Source of the DNA: Ischnura elegans
Taxonomy: Eukaryota > Arthropoda > Insecta > Odonata > Coenagrionidae
Assembly (NCBI RefSeq): GCF_921293095.1
Contig: NC_060254.1
Span: 310,001 to 374,000 of the forward strand
Length of the DNA stretch: 64,000 bases
Direction: 5' to 3'
Part shown: positions 55,140-64,000 of the stretch, piece by piece
How the letters are laid out: each line of letters begins with the position of its first letter
Position numbering within the stretch: the stretch's first letter is position 1
Made by a program: the position numbers and the translations under genes
The notes under the pieces: model-generated
What the model was told of the DNA's origin: nothing
Database searches by the model: none
The model's input: the letters and a program-made list of their open reading frames with translations, nothing else

Positions 55140-55262
55140 CCTAGTTGGTTACTTACATAATTTCCTTGAAAAAATTACCCGCCACCAGAAATTGAACCAC
55201 GGCCCTATGGCTTAGCATGCCCCTGCACAGGCCACCACTCTGTCCAGGTTCTGTAATTCCCA
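55140..55262 (-). repeat. tRNA-derived SINE candidate
   Basis: On the minus strand a tRNA-like head (GTGGTGGCCTGTGCAGGGGC near the A box position, then GTGGTTCAATTTC as B box) is followed by an AT-rich tail. No target duplication confirmed. Confidence 0.35.
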
Positions 55263-55474
55263 TAGCAATTGTACGTTGGCCACATGGCATTGCAAGTGCC
55301 TTCCCTTTGCATTTTCTTTGTCGAAGCCATAGCATCATGGAAGTATACAAGGGCGGTCTGGTCAAGTTGGCTGGTCAGCTATCGCCGAGGACCCTGAGGT
55401 TAGGGGTCCCCTACAATGATTGTGTCTATCGTGAAGAGTGCATGAAAAGTGTAATAAAAATGACTCAGATTACT
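55263..55474. other. Spacer, nothing firm
   Basis: A 96-codon open frame (55217-55507) crosses it but overlaps the SINE candidate and the piggyBac end, and I recognise no family. Confidence 0.25.
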
Positions 55475-55751
55475 TTAACCCTCCAGCAGGCGCGCCATAT
55501 TCTCTGACACTAGCGGGCGCGTGGCACTCAGTGCAACACTTGGTTTTCCGCTAATATTAATTACAAAAAATCAAATCAAGAAGCGTACATTCATTACCTT
55601 GTTTTTTCATTGAACTTTACATAGTTTAGACATACAGTACAGATTTTTAAACACTTATAATTCAAAAATTTGTATCACATTTTTTTAAAGCAATGCCTAA
55701 AACTAAGTTTTTATGTCTTAAGGTTTTTCACATCATTTATGTACACTTTTT

Positions 55752-57398
55752 TCAGGTAGTAACTGTTTCACAGTGCTTTCGGCAAGAAAAGTTATTACAC
55801 CTCCCATATTTGATTGTCGTTGATATGTTCTTTGCACGGCCACACAATACGCACTTTCCGCGTTTCTTACTTGCTGTCTCGCTCACCTCTTCAACTTGCA
55901 AGTCTTCATTTTGATATCTTGACAAGAATATTTTAATGTCAGCTGGTAGAGATAATATGTTTGATCTGTTTTTCATGTGTGCGTTCATCAATGTGTACGA
56001 TAAGGTTTTCAGGAATGTCCTCCTGCAATGTTCATTTGTGGGATTTTTTGCCCTATATAATATGTGAGCATTGATTCCTGCGATGTCCAAAAATCTATAA
56101 AATAAAACTAATGGCCACCTTTTCGTATTTCTGGACACAGAATACATAAAACACTTTTATGTCCTTATATGGGTAATGTCTTTCTGAAACCCGTAGAGAG
56201 ATGACCTTACAGCGCGCGTCTTGTTTGGCAAAAATTCAGGCAGAAAATCTCTTTTATTTTTTTTTCAGCGTGCCAATGGTTGTAATGTTTTTTGTGAGGA
56301 GACGCTTGGCAAGCGGATAACTAGTATACCAGTTATCTGTGGTAAGATTATGATTAGTTGCCTCAATTGATCTTACAAGCCTATTGACAACGTCTACTGG
56401 TGAGTTTGACACTAAATATGGACCGTTCATCTGCTTCCCGCAATACACTTCGAGATTACTGGTGAAGAATGTTTTGGCATCACACATAGCATAAAACTTT
56501 ATCCCGTATTTCGCGGGTTTGCTCGGTATATATTGTATGAAACTTCAACGGCATCTAAATGGTTGCAGCATTTCGTCAATTGTCACAAATTCACTCATTT
56601 TATATGTTTTTTGACAATTTCCTATGAACGAGTTTATTATTGTTCGGATTGCAGCTAATTTATCTGTTTGTTTTCGGAAATCCCTACTTGCTCTGTCGTC
56701 AAATCTTACTGATCGCAAAATAAACAAAAATCGCTTGTAACTCATAGCTGCCCTTAGAATTTGCATTCCTGATCCATCTTCACTCCACAAGTCTAAAGAA
56801 TTTGCATGAAAACCTTTTTTCATGCCAATTAGAAAAAGTATACTCAGCACAGCCATAAATTCTGTTCTTGTCGTTTCCTTAGAATCCCTATCCCTTGAAT
56901 AGTGGACAAGAGCAATTTTATTTTGAATGTACTTGTTTGTTTGCATCACAATTTCATCAATCATGTCTATATCTATACATTTTCGAAAAGCCGCAGCCGT
57001 ATCAGGTGTATTTCTTGCACAAAGTTTTGTCCTTGGTAGTGTTTTCATAATGTTTTTGCGCTTGATCTTTGTAGCACCGCAAGAAGAAGTTTTTTTCCAC
57101 TTGCAAGATTTATCAACTTTTCCAAAAAATAATTATTCTCACCATCTATATCACAATCTTCAGCAGTAGTAGGTTCTTCCACGTCACCATCAGACGTAGC
57201 TTCATCAGAGTCTCTGCCGTTATCACCAGGGGAAATATTTTCCTCCTCATCTGTGTCATCGCTTTCCTCAATGCCGACTTCCTGTTCCTCGTCTGACAGC
57301 TCTTGTAGTACACTCAGATAGTCTTCTTCTGTAATGAATCTTCGTGCCCTAAGCAGTGTGATATTTAGCTTTTGAATTTTTCTACATCGAAATCCCAT
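55752..57398 (-). pseudogene. piggyBac transposase, defective
   Basis: Read from 57398 leftwards: ITEEDYLSVLQEL; a long acidic region; a frameshift near 57125; LWSEDGSGMQILRAAMSYKR; the first catalytic aspartate in FVTIDEMLQPF; an in-frame TGA near 56545; MCDAKTFF; and the second aspartate in LTTDNWYTSYPLAKR. A frameshift in an A-run near 56262 follows. The text then jumps to SVSRNTKRWPLVLFYRFLDI, so a stretch of roughly 60 codons that should hold the third catalytic aspartate is missing. The C-terminal cysteine-rich zinc domain survives (CVLCGRAKN...CNNFSCRKHC). Copia-III lies upstream of the start. This copy cannot make active enzyme, but its ends could respond to one. Confidence 0.88.
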
Positions 57399-57621
57399 AA
57401 AAGGACAACAAAATATCCTATGGAAATTATTCCTAAAAATGTATTCACATCATAGGGCTCACGTTGGAGAAAATGCAACATGTCAATTTCTCTCCACAAA
57501 CAGCTGCTTCGACACACCATACACTTAGCTGTTAGCTCAACCTGATTCAGAGAAGGAATGGTGAAAACTCGTGTGTTCCCACCAACTAACCTCACGCTAT
57601 ATCGTACAGAAATAAACAATG

Positions 57622-57831
57622 TGTTGGGGTTTTCAATGTTGTGTCGGCTATCAGCCAGCAGGGTTGGCAGGCGTGGGGAGGCGCCGCTCATTTTTTTTAT
57701 GTTGTACCAGTTGGTACTGGTCGTGCAGTCGCGCGAGTGATGTAAGAAGGTGACAGTCATAAAATTTATTAGCTCTCAACTTATGTGTACCTATTATTGC
57801 CTACACAAGTTCCACTGCCAATCAGCCAACA
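57622..57831 (+). repeat. Copia-III 5' LTR
   Basis: TGTTGG...CCAACA, 210 bp. It differs from the 3' LTR at one C/T position (GCTATCAGCC versus GCTATTAGCC). Confidence 0.94.
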
Positions 57832-57954
57832 GGTTATGGAAGCCCAGTGTATCTATCAACCTTAAACGGACGAGGAGTGACAAGTGTTAGTCTAAGTCGA
57901 GAGAATATAACGTTGAGAAGAATAATTCGTGCTGCCGGCATTAAGCGAGTGAAA

Positions 57955-60900
57955 ATGGCGGACGAAGGGAAAGCGCGCGAAGACGATAATTACTTGAGGT
58001 TAAATCAACATAATTACTATGTGTGGGCTATTCGTACACAAGCGGGACTAGTGGAGAAGAACTGTTGGAATGCGGTTGACCCCGGATTCGACGACGTGAA
58101 AGAGCTGAATGCAGAGCAAGCGCGAACAAACAGGAGAGCCTTGGCGCATATTTTCAGACATGTTAATGATGAATATCTGCAAGACATAGGTGATTGTGAA
58201 CGAGCAAGAGAGGCTTGGAAGACCCTTGAGGAAATCCATGCAACATTTACCCTACTTCACACTGTCATGCTAATGAAAGAGATGGTGAACGTAGAGAAGA
58301 CTGAAAATATAAGTATGCAGGTGTATATGTCGAGAATTCAGGATATCTATCGAAAGGTGAGCAAAGGTGGAATAACTTTTACCGATAAGCAAATTGCTAT
58401 GATCTTCCTAATGGGATTGCCTCTGAGTAAATACGAAGGGCTAATTCGTTCGATGGAGCAGGAGGGGAACCTTACAACTAGAGCTGTGAAAGCAAGATTA
58501 CTTGTGGAAGAGAAGAGGGTTCAGAGAGAAAATGATCGGAAAGAGAGAGAGGAAGGACCGACAGCATTGACATCGACGAAAGGCCATCCATTCAGCAGAA
58601 ATCAGCCTAATAACAGGGGCGAGAAGAAAAACCATTACGGAGGAAACAGTAAGATGCGAGGAAGTGGCATAAACGGAAATAAGATGATAAACGCAAGTGA
58701 GTCTAAGTGCTTTGAATGCGGAAAATGGGGACACGTTGCCAGAAACTGTGACAATCCTAGATGCTATGCTTGTGGCAACCGTGGTCATGTAGCGAGAGAG
58801 TGCGATCAAAAGAGGGCTGAAATAAACAGGAACCGAGGAGAAAATGAAAACAAGAGTGAAGTGGCCACAGACCGCTTCAGAGCATGTATTCTAAGGACTC
58901 CTACTTCTAACTACGGCAAATCTTCGTGGGTCGTGGACTCGGGAGCTTCAGATTACATGACGCCGCATCGTGAATTTTTCAACACCTTCAAGGAACTGCG
59001 TGGGTCTGTAGCTTTGGGCAAGGGGAGAGCGGACGTTAAAGGAGTTGGAACTGTTAACGTCAATTTGACAGAAGCATGTGGAGGTTGGACATTGGGATTG
59101 ACCAGAGTGCTGTATGTACCCGAACTGGAGTGCAACCTGATCTCCGTGAAGCGCCTAGCTGACAATGGAATTAGAGTTACGTTTGATAAGAACAGCGCTA
59201 TTGGTTCCGACGATGGCGTACCTCTATTTACTGCTCGTGAGTCAGGTGGTCTGTATTTACTAGACTGCAAAGAGGAATCAAGAGGGGCAGTGGCGGTAAG
59301 TGAGAGCGAGACCACATCACAAGATCCTGATGAAGATGTGGAAGCTATTGCATTGAGGACTGCGAAAATGTGGCACCAACGTCTTGGGCACCTTCATGAG
59401 GCAGCAATTAATAAGATACCTGGTCTGAAGGAGGTAAAGGAAGACGAAAAGGAGAAGTGCACAGTATGCATACAAGGAAAGATGACTAGAAAAGGATTCC
59501 CAAAACAAAGTGATAGAAAGTTGGAATGTCCATTAGACATGGTACATAGTGACCTCATGGGAAAAATCTGTCCTACATCAAATGGCGGTGCGCAGTACAT
59601 ATTGACTTTCACAGATGATTTTTCAAGATATTTGAGAGTATATTTTCTTGCCAAGAAGAGTGAAACCTTTGATAAATTTTTACAGTTTAAGGCTGAAGCT
59701 GAGAATTTTCAAGGGACCAAGCTGAAGTCCATTCAGACAGACGGTGGAGGAGAATATTGCAGTGACAAATTTGAGAGTTTCTTGAAACAAAATGGTATCG
59801 TGCACAGGAAAACTGTTCCTTATTGTCCTCAGCAGAATGGAGTATCCGAGAGACAGAATAGGACACTGGCAGACATGATTCGTTGTTTGATTATTCAGTC
59901 AGGAGTACCGGCAAACTTCTGGGCAGAAGCCGCGAATACTGCTTGTTACATCCGCAATCTATGTCCATCTAGAGCGATAGGAGACCGAAGCCCCTTCGAG
60001 CTGTGGACTGGTGAAAGCCTGAAAGAGGATGATTTACAGCGATTGAAAGTTTTTGGTTGCAGAGCTTGGCTAGCTGTAGAAAGCGAGGGAAAATTCGGAT
60101 CTAGAGCAGAAGAATGTGTTTTCTTAGGTTATGAGCAGCATGTGAAGGGATACAGGCTTTGGCACTTGAAAAGGAAAAAGGTGGTAATTGGGCATAATGT
60201 GGAATTTGAGGAAAACAAGTTTCCATTTAAGGAAAATGTAAGGGACCAGATGAGAGAGGAAGCGGAGGGTCGAATCAGAGTAGATGGTCTGAATGATGAG
60301 GACTTTGAGTGGGAAGAAGAAGATTTAGAAGAGAATGAGTCTAAGGAAGTGAGTCTGGTGGGAGTGGAAAGGGAACATGGTGAGTTGATAGAATGGGAGA
60401 ATGATGAGATAGAACAAGTGGACGTACAGCAACCTGAAGTGACTCTCAGGCGTAGCAGCAGAATCCCAAAACCAGTGCATTGTCCCTATTGCAAAATGAC
60501 AATATTCAGCAAAACCCTGCCGTGCTGTGAGCCCAGCTGCATGGAGCCTAGCAACGTGGAAGAGGCACTGAGTGGAGGGGAAGCTGAACACTGGCGAGCT
60601 GCTATGATGGAAGAGCTAGAAAATCTCAAGAGGAAGGGTACCTATGAAATTGTGAAGAAACCCGCAGGTAAGAATGTTCTGGGTTGTAAATGGGTTTTGA
60701 AGGTTAAGCAAAAGCCTGACGGTACCTACCGTTGAACGATATAAAGCTCGATTAGTAGCTCAAGGTTTCTCCCAAATACCTGGTATAGATTTCAAAGAGA
60801 CTTATTCCCCTGTGATTAAACGTAAAAGCATTAGATTGTTAATGGCTTTAGCAGTGGAAAATGGGTGGGTTCAAGAGCATGTGGACGTTCTCTCAGCATA

Positions 60901-62074
60901 TCTGAACAGTCCATTGCATGAGGAAGTATATATGAAACAACCGAAATACTTTGAGGAGGGAGGTCAAAATTATGTGTGTAAACTAAATAAGTGTATCTAT
61001 GGTCTTAAACAAAGTGGGAGAGAGTGGTATGAACATATTGATAAAGTACTCTGTGACCTAAAACTTATGAGACTTACAAGTGATCCATGTGTGTATTGTG
61101 ATGAGGAGAAGAAACTCATAATAGGAGTATATGTAGATGATTTGGCATTGTGGGGAAAGAAATGTAAAGTTGAGTGGGCCAAACAACAATTATCTAGTGT
61201 ATTGGAAGTCAGAGCATTGGGTAATATGTATCAGATGTTATCCTTGCATGTTGTGAGACCTAATGATATAGAAATAATTATTGATCAACACCATTATGTA
61301 AAACAAGTTCTGTGTGAATATGGTATGTCAGATTGCAAGGGTCGTGTGTCACCCCTCGAAGTAAATGGAGAGGGAGAATCAGAAAGAGACAGTGATAAAT
61401 TTGACCAATATCTGTATTGCAAGGCAGTTGGTAATTTGTTGTACCTATCCGGATCTAGCAGACCTGATTTGTGTTATGCTGTGTGTAAAATCAGTCAAAA
61501 GTGTAATGACCCAACAAAGAAGGACTGGAACGATGTTAAACATATATTGAGATACCTTAAGCAAACCTGTGACTTAAAGTTCAACTATGAAAAGAAAAAT
61601 GCACCCATTGAGATTTATTGTGATTCTGATTGGGCAAATGACAAGGATTGTAGAAAATCTATCAGTGGATATGTAGTGTTGCTTGCTGGAGCTGCAATTT
61701 GTTGGCAGACTCGTAAACAAAGTGTGGTAGCATTATCTACTGTCGAAGCAGAGTATATTGCAATGTGTGAGGCGACGAAGGAGGCACTGTGGTTAACATC
61801 AATCCTTGATGAATTGGGACAATCCAGATTTGCTGGAACCCCTTGTAAAATATTTGCTGATAATCAGGGAGCTATTTCTTTCAGTAAAAATAGAATAGCT
61901 TCAGAGAAATTAAAACATTTGGAGGTCAAGTACAATTTTGTAAGAGATTGTGTAGAAAAGGGGGAGGTGTATTTTGAGTATGTTCAAAGTAACAATAACT
62001 TGGCCGACTTGTTTACTAAATCTGTAACTGGTGTTAAAACTAAGGATTTTGTGTCCAAGTTGGGACTAAGATAA
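57955..62074 (+). pseudogene. Copia-III gag-pol polyprotein with one frame break
   Basis: ATG 57955 (MADEGKAREDDNYLRLNQ) is preferred over an upstream in-frame start because it fits copia gag beginnings. Order: gag; two CCHC knuckles (CFECGKWGHVARNC and CYACGNRGHVAREC); protease VDSGASDYM; integrase HHCC region (HQRLGHLHE) and the D,D,E set within HSDLMGK, QTDGGGEY and NGVSERQNRT; RT with YVDD at 61130-61141; RNase H with CDSDWAND, STVEAEY and ADNQGAI. The frame stops at TGA 60733-60735 and resumes about 80 codons before YVDD. The break coincides with a doubled TACC in GGTACCTACCG (60720-60730), a 4-base duplication. Everything else looks open, so inactivation is very recent or this is a variant copy. 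Confidence 0.9.
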
Positions 62075-62152
62075 TTCTGTTTGTGAGAAGCACATTTTTT
62101 TTTAGTTGATGTAGTTATGTTCGTTTTGTGTCTGATATCCGACAAGGGGAAG

Positions 62153-62362
62153 TGTTGGGGTTTTCAATGTTGTGTCGGCTATTAGCCAGCAGGGTTGGCA
62201 GGCGTGGGGAGGCGCCGCTCATTTTTTTTATGTTGTACCAGTTGGTACTGGTCGTGCAGTCGCGCGAGTGATGTAAGAAGGTGACAGTCATAAAATTTAT
62301 TAGCTCTCAACTTATGTGTACCTATTATTGCCTACACAAGTTCCACTGCCAATCAGCCAACA
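62153..62362 (+). repeat. Copia-III 3' LTR
   Basis: Matches 57622-57831 with one substitution. Followed by CAATG and the rest of the piggyBac element. Confidence 0.94.
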
Positions 62363-62635
62363 CAATGTTGATCAATAATTGCCACTACGGGATAGTATTA
62401 CATCACCAGGCGCGCGTTGCACAGAGTGCAACAAAGACGACCAGTTCATCTACTTATTCGTTTTATTTCGAAATTCGAGAAGCCACGCGCTTGACTCAAT
62501 AACAGAAATCTTCATAGTGATACACAGAAGGAATAATTGGTGCGTTTGGTTCACTGACCAACTACTATTAATGACGTGAGACCGAAACAGCACAATGTTG
62601 CACTTTGTGCCACAGCGCGCCCGCTGGAGGGTTAA

Positions 62636-63102
62636 CCAAAGCTTTTTTGCTATTATAACATTTCATTGCTTCATACTGTATGCATACTAGGTGTAAAGAG
62701 ATTATATAAAAAAATAAATAAAAGAAAGGTGTCAGAAGATAAAAGAGAATCTGATGCTTTTTTTAAAGGGTCACTCGAAAACGTCAATCCAGAGACTTTT
62801 TATATTTCACTGCAGTTTCAATGAACAAATTCAATAACAGATAATAGAACCATAATGCATTGGGAAGTTTTACAAGCTGTGAAATTCTCACTTTTAATGG
62901 TATTTTTTTCTAACGAAATGGCTATTTTTAATTAATTTTTATCTAGAGTTTAAAAGCTAGAATCGGTTTTTGGCATCAAAATTCATTTCCAGCCATGCAA
63001 TTTCCTAAAATTTTCCCGAATCTCCAGTTAAAGGGGGTCCCATCACAAGCCCCAGTCAAGGGTCCTCCCAGACTGCCCCTAGAAGAATATGCTAGGTGGT
63101 AG
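62636..63102. other. AT-rich spacer
   Basis: Nothing recognised. Confidence 0.3.
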
Positions 63103-63365
63103 CACTGGTGGATACATATAGGGGTGCACAGCCCCCCCCCCCTTTGGGGGGCCGCCGCCATTGCCTAACATTGCAAGAACCACCATTTTAACTTTTTCAT
63201 ATCATAAGATGTATAAGTGTGCCTTGTGTAAGTGTATAATCAGTTTAAATAAAATTTGCTTAAAATTTCCATGCCACTTATATTTCATTATGGTAAAAGT
63301 TAAAGGCAGCTGAAGATATATTTTGCGCCCCCTCCTTGAGTTTTTTCCGTATCTGCTCCTGAGTG
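63103..63365. repeat. Possible MITE with CACTGG..GATAC ends
   Basis: Left CACTGGTGGATACATATAGG is partly mirrored by right ..CCGTATCTGCTCCTGAGTG. C-rich and G-rich runs follow the left end (63131-63151). The 8-bp flanks do not match, so it remains tentative. Confidence 0.35.
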
Positions 63366-64000
63366 AGTTGATACGAAGTGACGAGTGAAGTGAAGTGATG
63401 GTATTTTTTCAAAATCATTGTTTTTATTTTTAAGTATGTCGTCGTATTTCTCCCCCTCCCCTTCGGTGAGTGTCGTCACGGTTTTCCAAGCACCAGCCGA
63501 GTCCCATTCGGCCCCTTTCTCGTGGCCTCCGCCAAGGGGACTCGACTCACACCCTTTTGGAGTGAGGGCAGGGCCATTACTCGAGGGGCGGGACCCCTCA
63601 GACCCTGTCATCCATGCCCTTGCCGACGGCCGTGGACATGGAGTTTTGGCGTGCTCTTCCCTGTAAGTCACGCGCGAAATAAAGCGAATTCCATCGAAGG
63701 TGTCCTCGGCCTTTATTTATCATAACCCTATGAGCTGCACACATCCCCACGCACACATCTTCTGAGCCATCATGGGCCACATTGCCCGAACATATGTATT
63801 GATGCAAATTATCAAAACACACATGGTAAAATGACATTCTAGTAGCTCCATCTTCACATGGGTTTATCACTGATGTTTTTTAGCAGTTGAATTTTATTCT
63901 AACAATAGCTGAGATGTGAATTTAACAGATATTTACTATACTTGACAACTATTGCACTATGCCAAAAAATTACTTTCATTAGTAATGGGTTACCAAATTT
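63366..64000. other. GC-rich island and AT-rich end of the window
   Basis: 63450-63710 is GC-rich. A plus frame from ATG 63436 (MSSYFSPSPSVSVVTVFQ) runs 76 codons to a stop and overlaps a possible donor (CCCT|GTAAGT, about 63659-63668), followed by AATAAA near 63680. I recognise no family; first exon, LTR remnant and chance are all possible. Nothing is seen after 63720. Confidence 0.25.

Larger units (their letters stand above)
57622..62362 (+). mobile_element. Copia-III: young, nearly intact Ty1/copia retrotransposon
   Basis: 210-bp LTRs (57622-57831 and 62153-62362) with one difference that I can see. Duplication CAATG at 57617-57621 and 62363-62367. Primer site GGTTATGGAAGCCCAG directly after the 5' LTR; purine tract ACAAGGGGAAG before the 3' LTR. 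All polyprotein domains are present. Length 4,741 bp. It is a different family from Copia-I and Copia-II. Confidence 0.95.
55479..62631 (-). mobile_element. piggyBac element with intact ends, carrying Copia-III
   Basis: Ends CCCTCCAGCAGGCGCGCC and ..GCGCGCCCGCTGGAGGG are inverted repeats flanked by TTAA on both sides (55475-55478 and 62632-62635). Subterminal motifs GTGGCAC..AGTGCAACA recur near both ends and at about 62416. Without Copia-III and one copy of its duplication the element is about 2.4 kb, the usual piggyBac size. The transposase is on the minus strand and defective. Confidence 0.92.

Noticed and set aside
63418-63725. Overlapping GC-rich frames near the end of the window
   Set aside because: Three frames on two strands overlap in a GC-rich patch; none has a family signature, so I kept only a low-confidence note.

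Overview
The window reads as repeat-dense, AT-rich nuclear DNA of an arthropod, most likely an insect. The reasons are copia elements whose primer-binding sites match the interior of initiator tRNA-Met (the arrangement known from Drosophila copia), together with piggyBac, hAT, PIF/Harbinger, RTE-like and jockey-like elements. I cannot name the species. No complete host gene is visible. The best host candidate is one GC-rich terminal exon at 54859-54996 (minus).

Layout. (1) 2.0-17.4 kb is a deeply nested stack. A decayed piggyBac transposase gene (minus) is split by a copia element (Copia-I, 2410-17129). Copia-I is split in its RNase H by a 9,991-bp unit with CCCC/GGGG ends and an AT target duplication (6546-16536). 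That unit carries a decayed jockey-like LINE, which holds a Harbinger-like MITE, which holds a second copia (Copia-II, 10470-14337). (2) 20.5-31.6 kb is a hAT/CGGBP1-like transposase pseudogene split by a gypsy element with 1.27-kb LTRs. The gypsy gag is itself split by a Tc1/mariner-type MITE and a 2.2-kb element with an 8-bp duplication. (3) 32.1-34.6 kb is another AT-flanked element with GTTGCAACGTTGC arrays and a small spliced minus-strand reading frame. (4) 35.9-40.3 kb is a 4.4-kb Harbinger-type element whose long inverted arms each contain a tRNA-like module. (5) 42.4-43.8 kb is a third AT-flanked element with a fourth one inside it. (6) 45.6-54.8 kb has short MITEs and LINE pieces in otherwise featureless DNA. 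(7) 55.5-62.6 kb is a piggyBac element with intact TTAA-flanked ends, carrying a young, almost intact copia (Copia-III, 57622-62362). (8) 62.6-64.0 kb has one possible MITE and a GC-rich island.

How it fits together. Nearly every element boundary is supported by matching target-site duplications. In several cases removing the insert plus one duplication restores the interrupted reading frame, which is an internal check on the boundaries. Two of the four LTR elements (Copia-II and the gypsy) have lost the integrase core yet have identical or near-identical LTRs, so they probably moved with integrase supplied in trans. The most unusual object is the 10-kb AT-flanked unit, which looks like a composite DNA transposon: two related end modules enclosing unrelated cargo. 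Four separate families in the window share CCC...GGG ends and an AT duplication, resembling what I recall of the ISL2EU group. None of the four encodes a transposase I can recognise.
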